From the NCBI RefSeq assembly GCF_034190915.1, contig NW_026947492.1, forward strand, positions 14,886,001 through 14,950,000: 64,000 nt of DNA, read 5' to 3'. Of this stretch, positions 1 to 12,032 are shown piece by piece (position 1 is the first letter of the stretch; the number at the start of each line of letters is the position of its first letter). A program made the translations under genes and the position numbers. The DNA is from Cavia porcellus. Lineage: Eukaryota; Chordata; Mammalia; Rodentia; Caviidae. Below the pieces are notes generated by a model. It had not been told where the DNA came from. It was given only the letters and a program-made list of their open reading frames with translations, and did not search any database.

Positions 1-2040
1 AGATGGGTTCCAGCAATCTGTACCTCAAGAAGCTTTCGAGTGCTGTAAATTTAAGAACCACCTGACTCAGTAGGCCTGATGAGCAATAGGGAGGAGTGGG
101 CCTCTGGGAAGCTGTGTTTGCAAAGCTGCGGAGTAGATGGACGTGATTTGGGAGCCACTGTGCTGTCCACATGAGTGGTGCAGGGATGCTGAGAATATGG
201 GCCCTGACATGAAGGCACTCACAGGTCAGCAGATGACATTAAGCTGAATGTCACCGAATGACACAGAAGAGTTCCATCTGTGAAGAAATTTCTGGAGAAA
301 CAGGTGCTTTCTGTGAAACTGAACACGATTCTCCAAAGCTGTGGGAAGATCTTTAGAGGCACAGATGAGCAAAAGGGCCTGAGGCGGGAAGGACAAAGCA
401 GACCAGATAACAACCTGCTCTTTCCTCAGCCTTGAGAACTGCATCCATTCAGTCATTTAATAAACATTTCCTGAGCATCTACTCTTGCAGCCGATTATCT
501 GTGATTTACAGCTCACCAATTTCCAAAAAGGATTTGAGGTGGTTTCAAATGCTAAAATACATCCAAAATGGGAACATAAATAATGCAAACAGAGCAGAGA
601 CCCATTAAAAGGAACTGGGAGAAGATCTCTGAGGCACCTGGAGTGAATAAATTGAGTGCTTTCTGGGACCAAGGGCACTGCAAGAGATGCTGCGGGATGT
701 GCTGCGAGAGAGAAAGAAGCTTACAGTCCACAAGGGAAGATGAACATATACATATGTAACTACATTCAGCATTGGAAGCTTAGGGGCAGGCAAGATCATT
801 CCCAGCTGTGCGAGTGGGTACCTGTGCCCCGAAGGAGGAAGACAGTGTGGGTGCTGAACGAAGGGGGTTGAGGGCCACATTTGGCAACAGAAAGCAAGAT
901 CAGTGGGAGGCAGAATATCCACAAAGTCCCCAGGGCAAAGGAACAATGAAGATTAGCATAAATCAGTGGGGACTGAAGTGTTCCCACACAAAAGGCAGAG
1001 GTGAAAGGTCTTACCTTCAGCTGGAGAAATTCAGGTTTGCTAGTCAGGGAGCAGGACTGAAGGCGTTTCTGCTGGGGAGTCACATGGGCCAGCTATAGGG
1101 TAGAAAGATTAATTTAGCAGATGCATGGAAGATGGAGTAGAAAGAGAGGCTGTGAGTAGGGAGAACATTTAGAAGGTCGAGCCTGGTCTAGACTCTAGGA
1201 AGAAGAAAGTATGCTGAACTGGAGCCAGAGAAGGAAGAGCAGTGAAAGTGATCCTCTGGAGCTAAAATCCACAGTGTGCCACTCAAGTGTGGTCCCGGAG
1301 CCAGCGTCACATGGTACCTTGTGAGAAACACAGCACCTTTCCCCACGGCCCTACTCAGCCAGTCTGCATTTTACCAAGAGCACAGGAAAGTGAGAAAGCC
1401 ACTGGGCACCAGCGCCAGTAACCAACCGAGCACAGAGAGCAGGGGAAGAAGACCCCAAAGCAACGGCAGGTAGACAAGTGTGGATCACCCGGCTAGGAAT
1501 ACGGTCAGAATAAGGGGCCATTGAAGTGAGGAGGGCCAGGCGAACGGCCAGCTTATGAGATCTAAGGTCCAGAGCCAGAGAGAGCCATGATGCCTCTGCT
1601 TGTTTTTTCCAAGTCATTGTATCCTGGACCCCCTTAAATTACCTTCCTAGATTCCCTCTGTCAAACAGAGAAATTAGGATATTGCTCCAATTTTATATTT
1701 ACCAGAAAAATACAAATTACTTGACCAAATGTTTATTTATAGACATCAAAAATGGCAACGGTGATATAACACCATACCCTACCATATTTTAGTTCCCAGT
1801 CAGGAACTAAATAATATATATGTCTAAGCAGATCTATAGTAATACACTACCAAAAGCTGCCCTTCAGTGTCATGGCTGCTTATCCACTGGATCCTGTGGT
1901 TTGTTTGCCTTTCTTAGTAGATTTTCCCTGTCCCTAAAATAAGGCCCTTACAATTAGTAGGACTCAATGATTTTACTTGTTAATGAATGAAAAAAAAAAA
2001 AAAAAACAATGAAGTGAAAATAGCCACCTGCAAAGCATTT
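1..2040. other. No feature recognised
   Basis: Unique-looking DNA of moderate GC. Short open frames (up to 113 codons) overlap on both strands and show no domain, signal peptide or splice context. A poly-A run at 1988-2006 precedes the ID element that follows. Confidence 0.5.
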
Positions 2041-2063
2041 AAAAAAATTTTTTTTAACTTTTT

Positions 2064-2138
2064 TGGTACTGGGGATCGAACTCATGACCTCACACTTGCC
2101 AGGCAGGCACTAGTGCTGCTGAGCTAAATCCCCAGCCT
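2064..2138 (-). repeat. ID-type SINE (tRNA-derived)
   Basis: Minus strand reads ggctggggatttagctcag at its 5' end and a B-box-like gagttcgatccccagtacc at its 3' end. The middle is altered (agcactagtgcctg). The poly-A tail is degraded, so this is an older copy. Confidence 0.8.
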
Positions 2139-5100
2139 CCTGTGTAGCATTTAAAACATGATGATTTGGCACGTATGACATTGCGTTTATTTATGCTTCA
2201 CATAGTAAGAGCCACCTTTATCCATTTCCCTGTCCAGCTATTGAATCCAGGGTCAGGCATATGCTCAGTCAATGTGCAGTAAGTTTAGATGAATAAGTGA
2301 AGTCATAGTTTGTATTTAAATATTCCGAAAAGGTGATAATAAAGCCCTACAGTTAGTAAGCATAGACTCAGAATCCTCAAAACTGAAACTAACCAAAGAC
2401 TGCTGTAATATAATCAAACATATTTTAATTTGGCCAAGGATAAAAGGATGTCATAACAGTGGGGCCATGACTTCTACAAAGTTCTAGAAAAAGAAACTAT
2501 AAAAATGTTATTTTTACAAAAGCATTCCACACCGTGTATGGGACACGGAGTTCTGATAAAAACTGACACCTCTTTAGACTAGAGACAGTGTCTCCAGTTT
2601 TTACCAGCTTGATGGAAGGATCTTCATAGCTACATAGCAAGTTCTAGTCTACCAGCTCCTCCCAAGATGCAGGATCTCGCTAGAGGGAATGTTCAACTGA
2701 ACAAGTACCTAACCCTGGGATAAACAGGAGACTAAAAATAGCTTGCAACTAGAAAAAAGTTTGCATCCCAGCTCAGCTACATCTGAAACCTTGAATAATT
2801 TCCTGGAGCTCTTAGGGCCTTAGTTTCTTTATCTGTAAAATAAGAAGAAATATTTATATCCCTCAGGGTTACAAACATCAAAAAACAAAAATACTATGCA
2901 TGAAACCCCAGTCTGGTATCTGGTATTCGCACATAACACTAATGTCTCTCATCCATCACGGTCCATGTCTCTGGCCATTCCGTGGCCTTTAGCTGTCCCT
3001 GTCATGATTAATAAAGGCATCATTATCACTGTGCACTCAGGCAGATACGTACAGCTCCATGGTGCTCATGGTGACCACCTAACCTACTGATTCTCCATGG
3101 CCCCATCAGCCAGCGAGCTTTCTTCCTTTCTGCATAATTATTCTAAATTGACTGATTTGGTAGAAATCTATCCATGGTCTTGGAGGACATCGTTCTTTTT
3201 ATCCAACCATAAGTCTGCAGGGATCTTTCCCAAACATCTCCCTTTAATCCATCAGCCTAGAGACTGAGAGTACAGGCTTGACCTAGAATCTGGGCACCCT
3301 GCTGACCCCTCTGACACAGACACATGAAACTAGGGTGATGCAAGACTGTACTTGCCACAGGTCAACGATCAAGTTAAACCAGCGACTCTGGCTGGCTGGC
3401 TTTTCTCTTCCCAAACTCTGTTAAAGATTTGCTGCTTCCATATGTGTAAAAGGGTACTGAAGAAAACTTCAAGAGAAAAACAAAAGAACAATCCAAGGGG
3501 CAGGGAGACTGAATTTCCTGCCACAAAGCCAGGTGGCTTCGTCACACACGACTCACAATTTGTGGCCGTAATTCTGCCAGCCGCCACCTTCCTATTTCCC
3601 TTGCACAAGTGACCTGAAGGGGGAGCAAGTGAGCCCGATTTCTTGGAAATCCAGGTTGGAGGAAGGAAGGTTCTGGTAGTTAACTGGTCTCTCCATATCC
3701 AGGTGCCACTTCTCCAACTCCCTTTCTTTTCCTCCACTCCAGGGTTACACTTTCTTCTGAGGAACTGACCATAGATGGTCATCGGGGGAGGCAGCCAGGA
3801 TGCCCAGAGGACCGAGCCTGACAGAGCTTGTGTGTCAGCCTGACAGCTTCAATAGCCCAGAGTCTGCGTGGAATCCCAAACAGCGCCGTTCCTTCCTCCC
3901 CAGCCACAGGCTGTCTGCCTGCCTCCCAGCCTTGTTTAAACAAGAGGACAGCAGGCTGTGTTTGGACTCAAAGGCCAGCAACCTTTCCTCAGTGTGGAGA
4001 ACAGGTCAGTGAGAGAGCCCAGGCTTAACAAGCCTTCCAGAAACCGGACATGATAGGAGTTTTACCATCTCATAAATCTGCTGCAAATGGTGGGACCCAT
4101 CTGTGGCTGAAGCAGATCCCTTGGGTCCGAAGGTAGTGATCATCATGGCTCATTATTGTGTGCCAGGCATGGCACTGGGTACTCCAGAGTAACAGACATA
4201 CTACTAAACATAGCACAAACACATTGGCACAAAGCAATAGCAATAATCTTACAGAATGGGTCTTATGGTTCTTTGTTTGGGGCAGCTAAGGAATTCAGAC
4301 AAGTTCAGTAATGTGTCTGAGGCTTGATTGCCACCAAATGCAACACACAATGTGACGGGGGAGGCCAGTTTGACCATAGATGGTGCAGTGGCAGCCATTC
4401 CACACCACCTTTACCAGTGACAAGGAGGTGATCGTGGATGACAGCCGGGGCTCTGCGGTCTCTATGGACAATTTAGTGGCCTCTATGGGTCCTCCTCATT
4501 GCACCCGCTGGACCTCACGTTGAGACCTGAGGGAAAATGAAAGCCCTTCCCAGCCCTGAACTGCCTCTCTCTGCACTCGAGGCAGCCGCTCTACAGCAGG
4601 AGTTTCCAGCTCCTTGAGGAGTGGAGAACACATGCCTTCTTTTTTCCGGGCCAGAGAAGAGAGACAGACTGCCTGCTGTAGAAGACAATTCAGAAAGCAG
4701 AAAGTGCCCCTGTGAGTGACAGAAGTGCCAACCTGCCAAGCTCAACTAAGGAAGTGGCACTGGGGAAACTTTTCTCCAAGACACAGAGCTAAGAAAGGGG
4801 CTGAGAACCTGCCCCATCCTTCATCCCTGCACCACTGTGGCATAGGTGGCACGGGCATTTTTCTCCCATGACAGGCTGCAGGAGGAAGGCCAGGATGTAT
4901 GGCCACGTCCCTGATTGGGACAGCACTGACCAGGGCATCACACACTCCAGCTCCAGCCAGGCACCCAGGGCCACCTGGACTGCCCATCTCCATCCACGTT
5001 GAGATTCACCTGATGTCACCCAGACCTTCTTTCTCTCCAGACTTGGAAACCACAAAGTGGGCAGAGCTGTTGGTGCATCCAGAAAGTGCCTGCTTTTCTC

Positions 5101-5194
5101 TTTGCCGCTGAGTTACCCTCTGTGCTGCCTCCAAGGGCATCGGACAGCGGGTCAGCTGTGCCCTCTGAGTAAGCAGTAACCTACCAACCCCATC
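2139..5194. other. Mostly unique DNA with weak MIR-like pieces
   Basis: A MIR-like segment at about 2765-2870 ends in the typical 'ttagtttctttatctgtaaaataag'-like motif, and a MIR3-like segment lies at about 4140-4330 ('gtgccaggcatggcactggg'). The rest shows no repeat or gene I can name. The frame at 3369-3782 (minus, 137 codons) has no recognisable domain. Confidence 0.4.
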
Positions 5195-5440
5195 CTTTTT
5201 CAGTTAAAATTCACCTCCTTCAAGGAGCCCTCTGAGACTGGATCCAAAGCACTTCCTTCTTGTCCTGTCCGTTGGTGGTCCCTCTCTGTGAATCTACAAG
5301 ACCCACACACTGCTGATTATGTGCTCATTTACAATTCCCCAGGGTCAGTTCTGTGCCTTGGCTTTCCATGTGTTTGTTCTTCCTTGTTGATATCAATATT
5401 CCATTAGCCCGGGAGTCCATTAAGAACACAAAGCCCGGGT
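5195..5440 (+). repeat. L2 LINE 3' fragment
   Basis: The segment follows the order typical of an L2 3' end: 'cctccttcaaggagccctc', a pyrimidine-rich middle, then 'gggagtccattaagaacac' in place of the usual 'actgtaagctccatgagggc'. It is strongly diverged. Confidence 0.45.
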
Positions 5441-5457
5441 CATGGTATCTCCCTTTA

Positions 5458-5471
5458 CCCCCCCCCCCCCC
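5458..5471 (+). repeat. C14 homopolymer
   Basis: Fourteen consecutive C residues, a mononucleotide tract prone to length change and sequencing error. Confidence 0.95.
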
Positions 5472-6069
5472 GCTTGGTTTGCAAAGTCTCCAGTCTGCTA
5501 TGCTCCATCACTAATCTCCAGACACCCAGATAACAAGGCTGCCATAAGGGTAGGAAGGCAGAAGCTCACTCTGGTCCTCCAAAGGACCCAAGGCTTATTT
5601 TTTTTTTTAATGAGTGCTTTGGGCTCCTGCTGGAAGAATCTTCACAACACAGGGGCTCCCCTGGGGCAGCTGGACTTTGAAGGTCCAGGAGGAGGTGCCA
5701 AAAAAAATTTTTGCTTTGGCTCAGAGGGTCTCCAGGACTTTGACAGGAATCTCTGGGCCTCATATATATTTATGTGAACTTAAAATGCTAATGAGTGCGG
5801 TGAGAAGCCAATCTCTGCTGGGTTTCATGAACAATCGGCCCTGCTCTTAACTCTTTGCCTGCAGAGCTGCAGGTTCAAATTGCAGATCTGGGCCTGAGGC
5901 CACCACAGAATCACATAGGGCTCCAGGAGGAAGGGGAGCCTCCAGCCGCTCCCTCAGTCAGGGCACTAAAGCCTGGGCCTAGCTGAGGTCATTTATCCAT
6001 CCTGCAAGGTCCTAGAATAGTGCCCAGCCTCTCCTTTAGATTGGAAGTTTTCTTTTGGTATTTGAAGTT

Positions 6070-6177
6070 TTCAGATGGAGTCTTACTAAATTGCCCAGGC
6101 TAACTTCGAGCTTGCAATTTTCCTGCGTTAGCCTCACAAGTACCTGGGATTACAGGCATGTGCCACTATGCCCGGCT
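6070..6177 (-). repeat. B1-like SINE, diverged
   Basis: Minus strand starts gccgggcatagtggcacatg and continues through gcctgtaatcccaggta and gcctgggcaatttagtaag, the 7SL-derived B1/Alu order. It is an old copy. Confidence 0.75.
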
Positions 6178-6984
6178 TATTTCTCTCTTAAGGGATCCCT
6201 ACCCTAATTATGTATCCATTGCAATGGTAGCAGTTTGTGGGAAGTTGCTCTTTTGGCTAACTTTTATGTTTCACTGTATATGAAGCAAGCCAGTTTCCTT
6301 GCCTAGAGATCAGCTCTCAGCTCAGAGTCCTCTTGCAAAGATTATTTGTTCTCCACTGGGACTGCCTGGTACTCCTGACCGCCTCCTCTGTTCCCGTTCA
6401 GGGTCCCTTTCAGTGTGTTTGTCACTAGGCAGTGCCTCTGTTCCAGGCATGGGCATAGCAAGATGACTGAGTTCAAGCTTCATCTTCACAATCAGACGAT
6501 CTTACACGCAGAGACATTTAAATACATTTATCCCCCCAAAATCATGGTGTTTGCTAAAATGGAGCTATGAACAACAATCTCTGGGAAGCTGAGAACCAAA
6601 GCTCTGCTTGGTTATCCGTTCCTGCAGGCTAATCTCAGAGGCCAAGTGAACATCTCCCAGGAAGCCAATGAGGGAACAGAGCATCCTAAGTAGAGGAAAG
6701 AACATGCATGGTGAGCAGGGTTGAAAGGTCTGGCAGGGCAGGAAACTAAGGAAACCTTACTTCTGGTCTAGAGGCAACAAGTACCTACAAACCCGCCTGA
6801 CCACCGAGCCAGGAGTGGCACACAGCCCTGGGGACAGCAGGCTGTGCAGGAGAGTTGGCCCAGAAGGAAGAGGCCAGTTGGAAGGCTCTGGTATTAGTTC
6901 AAGCAAGAGAGTGGGCCCTCTGCACAAGCAGCATTTTTAAAATAACATTTTAAAAATCAAAGCTATATATATCTTGCATACAAA
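6178..6984. other. No feature recognised
   Basis: Unique-looking sequence, AT-rich at its right end. No coding or repeat signal that I can name. Confidence 0.4.
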
Positions 6985-6997
6985 ACTTGGATAATAA

Positions 6998-7167
6998 GCA
7001 GTAGGTGCCTATTGTCCCGGCTCTCTGGGTGGCCAAGGCAGAAAGAAGGTCTGCAAATTTAAACCCAGTCTTAGCAGGTTAGAGGAACTATGTCTCCAAA
7101 AAAAAAAAAAAATTAAAAAAAAATATAAAATGGCATTAGTGGGTTTGATCCCCAGGACCATAAAAAC
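6998..7167 (+). repeat. B4-type SINE (B1 left part plus ID-like right part)
   Basis: A degraded B1 half runs to an A-rich linker at 7098-7131 and is followed by an ID-like end (gggtttgatccccaggacca). It is flanked by a perfect 13-bp target-site duplication, acttggataataa, at 6985-6997 and 7168-7180. Confidence 0.75.
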
Positions 7168-7214
7168 ACTTGGATAATAAAGATCAGGAAGAAAATAATT
7201 ATCAACTGTAACCA

Positions 7215-7660
7215 CACTTGACAGTTTAATGCATGTTTCTTTCCAATCTTTTTTCCTATGAATTTATACATTGATGCAGTAGAGGTTTATACTATGCATA
7301 AAGTTCTTAGTCTTTTTATCTTTCAACATTATATTGTGAGCACTTATTCAAATTGTAACTTTTTTATTATTGGTATTACTATTAGCATGCTGCTCCATGG
7401 TCTGAAGTCAGGAATAATACATCGCTTAGCTACTTTTGTATGTGGAGGTATTTAGTTTGTAGTGGAGTTTGTATACGTTTTTAACTTTTGGACATTAGAG
7501 GCTTTTACCTCTTTGTTTGTGATACCGAGGATTGAACACAAGGTTTCTTACATACAGGCAAGTACTCTCTACCTTTGAGTTACACGTCAGACCTATGCAC
7601 ACTATAATTGATTATGTCTTTACTATAAATTCTTGACAATGGAATCATTGGGGCAAAGCT
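7215..7660 (+). repeat. Probable old L1/HAL1-type LINE fragment
   Basis: AT-rich sequence containing 'ttgacaatggaatcattggggcaaag' followed by a 'tgaatgttctaaacttgctaa' motif, as found in L1ME/HAL1 3' regions. It is interrupted by an ID-like element at 7519-7594 and followed by a B1 at 7687. The family call is weak. Confidence 0.4.
7519..7594 (-). repeat. Degenerate ID-like SINE
   Basis: Complement retains 'gtaactcaaaggtagagag' and 'gttcaatcctcggtatca', the tRNA-like A- and B-box regions, with several changes. Confidence 0.6.
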
Positions 7661-7686
7661 GTGAATGTTCTAAACTTGCTAAAGCA

Positions 7687-7803
7687 GCTGCCCATGGTGG
7701 TGCATACCTGTAACCCCAGCACCGGAGAGGCTGAGGCAGGAGGATGACTAGGAATTTTAGGCCAGCCTGGATTACATAGTGAGACCTTATCTCAAAAAAA
7801 AAA
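7687..7803 (+). repeat. B1-like SINE
   Basis: The order gcccatggtggtgcatacct, ctgtaaccccagcac, ggctgaggcaggaggatg, gccagcctggattacatag, gagaccttatctc and a poly-A tail is the full 7SL-derived monomer. Confidence 0.9.
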
Positions 7804-7804
7804 A

Positions 7805-9400
7805 TTGTTGAAGTAACTTGTAAACTGTTCTTTCAAAAGGTTTGTGCTCTTTGCCTCTCACTAATAATATACTAGCTTCCTGAAGGAACATCCTTAATGG
7901 CCGTGGTATCTTCCTCATTGCCCTTTTGTGTGTCACATTTTCTACTCCGAGTATGGATCAGAAGCTTCACCCTCTACTTTACCCTTTTCTCAAATGACAT
8001 CTTCTTTTCCCCAGATTTATCCAATTATCCACAACAGCAGATGTAATTCTCAGTGTGAGCAACATGCCCTTTACTGGGACAGATGCAGGGCGGGCATTAG
8101 GGCATTGGCATGACAGGGCTGCTTCCCTAGGGCTGCAGCCGCCACGGGGCCCCTGTTCTGGGAGCTCCCAGTTCTAGCCTGCTCTTCCCACACTGTTCTC
8201 CTGCTAGTCGGACCGGCAGCTGCCACAGTGTACAAAGCACCCTCTTCTGTGAGTGCATTCCCGGCCACATGCAGATGCGGGCTGCCATCCCTTGTTTACA
8301 TGCCAAATGCAAGCCTGTGTGTCACAACTACACGGCAGTGACTGCGCTGGCTCCTTAGGAACATTCTCACACTTACAATCTCATCTGGAAAGCTGGTGAT
8401 TAGTGACAAGAGCCCAGGCTTGGCGATCAGGTGACTTTGGTCAAGTTTCTCCATGTCTGTGTCTCACCTTCCTCCTCACACCTCAAGCTGGAGGGAATCA
8501 CAAATTATGGCAAACGTGTATTATTTAAAAAATTATTCCTAAAAAGAAATGGCATTTCAGCAACAAAAACAGTGTTCGTCATATATGGACAGTTTTGTTT
8601 TTACAACTAATAGTTTAACCTCCCAGCCCGGCAGCATGGTTGACAAGAAGGGATACCATCAGCAAAGATCACCTGAGCTAGACCACGTTCTCCACGGAAC
8701 CCGGCTCCTTTTCATCTGCATAGGGCAGTGCTATCTCCTGAAATGCAATATCTCACATTCCTGACGTTGGATGTCCTTGAGCTGTATTGGCAAGCCCTAA
8801 AGATAAATAACACAGCCCCCCTCTTGCTGTCTCCTGCCTCCTTCAGAAGGCGTGTCTGGTCTCTGGGGACACTTCTGCAGTGAATGACCTTGCTGGTTTA
8901 TCCATCTTCCGGAGAAGGCTGCTGTGTCTAGAGGCAGCAAGCTTCCAAGCTTTATATTCACTTTCTACTTAGGCCCCATGAGGCTTTTTAAACCTAAAAA
9001 TAAGAAAACATGTAGGATTTTTAAAAAGGGTCATTTGAGGGGCTACTTAATTCATACTTTGTTACTCAACCCAGTATCTTTTCTTTGGCTGAAACCATCT
9101 GGTTTGTGTTCACTGTGAAACACAATAGTGGGGTGTTATTCTCCGAAAGAACAGGCAGGAAAGGAGGCAAAAGGGCGCTATATTGCACAACTGGCAGTCT
9201 TCCCTTCATCTTCTGTGCCTCAAAAATGTAGCTGGACATACTTTAGTTTTGGCTGCATTATGATTTGCTTGGGGCATTAGAATTGTCTATGGATGCTGAA
9301 AAATCCAGTCTCTGTGCCCATAAGAAACAGAACTTCATGAATTCCATACGTTAAAGGGAGATATGTGCCATGTGGGAGAATACCTTGGCTCTGCAGCAGG
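7805..9400. other. No gene; one weak MIR
   Basis: A MIR-like segment lies at about 8380-8480 ('gagcccaggcttggcgatcag ... tgtctcacctt'). Otherwise the sequence is unique-looking and the short frames have no recognisable content. Confidence 0.4.
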
Positions 9401-9407
9401 TAGTAAA

Positions 9408-9500
9408 TGTAAGGTTTAATGGCAGAATACCTGCCTAGCACGGACAAGGTCCTGGGTTCAGTGAAGAAGAAGGAGGAGGAGGAAGAGAAGAAGGAGAAAA
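9408..9500 (+). repeat. Partial ID-like SINE with GAGGAG tail
   Basis: 'ggtttaatggcagaatacct' and 'aaggtcctgggttcagtgaa' match the ID body without its 5' end. The tail has become a purine-only GAAGGAGGAG tract at about 9463-9500. Confidence 0.6.
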
Positions 9501-9786
9501 AGATACTGTTAGTTGCAAAAAGATACCAGTCCACATTGCCAATTGTCATTTTGTTGTTGAGGACCATCTCTTTTGAGGAAGACTTTATTTGTATTTCTTA
9601 TTAGTTCATGTTTGCAATCCATGGGACCCATTCAGCTTGGGTGGCTGACGCATACACACATCAGGCCTTGGTAGTTTTTACCTCTGCCCACAGCCTTGCC
9701 CTCTCCCCTCTCCCTCCCCAGACCCCTTTCCCACCTTCACAGGGTACAGCTCTGTTTCTTAACACAGTGTTTTATTTCACTCTTTA

Positions 9787-10153
9787 AAGTTTTTATATTT
9801 TGGTTGTTTTTTTTTTTTTTTTGTCTTTTAAATTTTTTTATTTTATAGAATCTGAAAATGATTTTATAAGTTCATGTACATTGCACAGAATAGTGGATTA
9901 CATTTTGGTGTACTGCAACTTGAATATAATATACATTGATTTTTTTTTTTTTTTTTTTGAGGTGCTGGCTTGGTTTCCCAGAGTCCTAAGTTCCAGCATG
10001 GCGTGGATCTCAGGAGACACTGCTAGTTCTCCCCCTGGAAGGGCTGCAGTGGGCCACACTACCACCGCTTACCAGGGAGGGGAGGTGCTGGATTGGCTTC
10101 CCAGAGTCCTAAGTTCCAGCATGGCGTGGATCTCAGAAGTTTTTATATTTTGG
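9787..10153 (-). mobile_element. Composite retro-insertion with internal tandem repeat and two A-tracts
   Basis: A 333-bp body (9804-10136) lies between perfect 17-bp target-site duplications, aagtttttatattttgg, at 9787-9803 and 10137-10153. Read on the minus strand it starts with a 55-bp unit, a 68-bp spacer and a second copy of the unit (10082-10136 and 9959-10013; 2 mismatches, period 123 bp). An A19 tract (9940-9958), an AT-rich segment of about 110 bp and a terminal A-rich tail that includes AAAAGAC follow. The duplication enclosing the whole shows one insertion event. Its junction, TCTTTA|AAG on the plus strand, is close to the L1 endonuclease site. The AT-rich part may be the 3' end of a lineage-specific L1; I do not recognise the tandem unit. 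Confidence 0.75.
9959..10136. repeat. Tandem repeat, period 123 bp, about 1.45 copies
   Basis: The units at 9959-10013 and 10082-10136 each run gaggtgctgg...gtggatctcag and differ at two positions in 55. The intervening 68 bp occurs once. No third copy of the unit was noticed elsewhere in the window. Confidence 0.9.
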
Positions 10154-10272
10154 ATTTTTCATATTACAAGGACAGTGTAATATTTAAGTCTTTGTGGCTG
10201 ACTTATTTAGGAACAATCTAAACACTAGGATGGGTAGTTTGTAGTTTTAAGTCTACAGTAGAAACATTATAG

Positions 10273-10379
10273 AGGGGCTGGGGATTTAGCTCAGTGGCAT
10301 AAGCACCTGCTTTGCAAGTGTGAAGTCATGAGTTTGATCCCTGGTACCGATAAAAATGAAAAAGACAAAAAAAAAAGAA
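10273..10379 (+). repeat. ID-type SINE, young
   Basis: A full-length body from ggggctggggatttagctca to the B box and 'taccgataaaaatgaaaaagac' tail, then poly-A. It has a perfect 12-bp target-site duplication, gaaacattatag, at 10261-10272 and 10380-10391. Confidence 0.95.
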
Positions 10380-10655
10380 GAAACATTATAGAAATTGGTC
10401 CCTGATTTTGTGCCCAAATGTAGTCATAAAATTTTATAGGTCCTTGACATCTAAAAGTCTGAGGAATACTCATCCAGGCCTGCCTACACATGCTTCTAGT
10501 CCATAAATAGATCCCTTTCGGAGCAACCTAAGGAGTCTTAGCTATTTGAACTTTCCACATCTGTTTCCAAGCAGTGGGGAAGTCTGGAAAGGGAAACAGC
10601 CCCTTAGTGGTCTCCAGGCTCTCCTACCCAGTGGGACCCTAGGTGTTGAGCTTCT

Positions 10656-10808
10656 TTTGTTTTGTTCTTTTTGACACAGAGTCTCTCTATGCAGTTTGGG
10701 CTGGCCTTGAGCTCACTTTGTAGCCCAGGTTGGTCTGGAACTTGCAAGGATCCTCCTGTCTCAGCCTCCCCAGTGCTGGGATTATAGGTGTGAGTCACCA
10801 CACCTGAG
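10656..10808 (-). repeat. B1-like SINE with internal duplication
   Basis: Complement begins tcaggtgtggtgactcacac and carries the 'gctacaaagtgagctcaagg' insertion that makes the elongated B1 form common in this window. Confidence 0.85.
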
Positions 10809-10930
10809 TTTTTTTGAAACACATTCTTGCTACCCAATTTAGGCTGGCCTTTCATTCACCATGTAGTGCCCAAGTGACTGACTGTCCTGTCTCAGCCTCC
10901 AAGTTGGGGATTGCAGCCATGTACCACCGC
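10809..10930 (-). repeat. B1-like SINE, diverged
   Basis: A second minus-strand B1 directly abuts the previous one. It retains gcggtggtacatggctgc, the 'gaggctgagacaggacag' block and a T-rich end on the plus strand. Confidence 0.7.
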
Positions 10931-11886
10931 CAACCCCCCCACCCCACCCCGCCAGCCTGAGCTCCTGCAGCTCTCAGATACGCTGTGCCCTCCCACTCCG
11001 AGTGCCTGTTCTCTCTGCTCTGGCTGGCAGCACTGGGCCTGCAGAGGTGGAAGCTCGGTCTCCCCCAGATGCAGCCTCAGCCATCCGCACCTTTGCTGAG
11101 TAGAGAAAGGCTACTGTGTGTGTAAGAAGAGAAGAGAAGCTCCCCGGCGGTGTTTACAGCACGCATGGGAGGACCGCTGTGTTGGGTGTCACTCGCCAAG
11201 ATTTCGCATATGACAACAGTGAGGGGCACTGGGCCAGAGCTCTGATCAGCTCAAGCCTTCCGTGAGGCTGAGGACAAACGGGCCGTCCCGTTGGTTAAAC
11301 CTAAAGATCAGACTTATAAGTGTGCCCTGTGTTAGACAGCCCAAAGGACTCAAGGAGGAGGATGCCTGGAGGAGGAGGAAGAAGAGGAGGAAGAGGAAGG
11401 GAGGAGGAGGAGAAGGATGGGAGGAGTGGTGACTGCAGGGGACCCGTGGTGTGAAGGGTGAAAGAAGCCATGTGTGAGTGATTACTTTTGAAATGTTGAC
11501 ACGATGTAAAGTTTATCGGAATCTAGAGTAGACAGAGATGGCTTTGATGGAAGGACATGAGAGCTTTTAAGGAGGTATTTAGGCTCTCTCTGAATTCTGA
11601 GTCCTTCCCTCCACGTCCCCAATGCTTTAGGGCAGTTTTGTTCCCTTAGATGCGGTGTGGGGGTTCTGGGGTGCAGGGAGGGACCTCAGGAGCAAGGCCA
11701 AGGAGCAGCGCAGCGGGGAGGATGGGAAGCAGGCGCTTAGCCTGCAGCCCTGTCTCCTCGGTATCTCCCGGGAGGCCTTTGTGGATCTCGTCCTCCTTCC
11801 CGAAGCAGGAATCAGGAAAAGAGCACTGAGCGAGAGAACCAAACCCCTGTGTTGCATTTACTTCATTTTTCATCTCCAATAACTTG
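10931..11886. other. No gene; polypurine tract
   Basis: An uninterrupted GGAGGA/GAAGAG purine tract lies at about 11367-11424. The rest is unique-looking and moderately GC-rich, with no coding signal. Confidence 0.5.
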
Positions 11887-11903
11887 AGGGTAAATTTATT
11901 CTT

Positions 11904-12017
11904 CTTAAGAGGCAGGGTCTCACTATTGTAGTTCAAGCTGGCCTCAAATTTGTGGTGATCCTCCTGCCTCAGCCTCCCGAGTGATGGCATTACAGGTGTG
12001 TGCCATCATACCCTGTA
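11904..12017 (-). repeat. B1-like SINE
   Basis: Complement reads gtatgatggcacacacctgt through gagaccctgcctc. It is flanked by a 15-bp target-site duplication with one mismatch, ggtRaatttattctt, at 11889-11903 and 12018-12032. Confidence 0.9.
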
Positions 12018-12032
12018 GGTGAATTTATTCTT

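Noticed and set aside
10273..10379. ID body as a functional tRNA gene
   Set aside because: It has A- and B-box-like sequence but an altered cloverleaf, a poly-A tail and a target duplication, so it is a retroposon.
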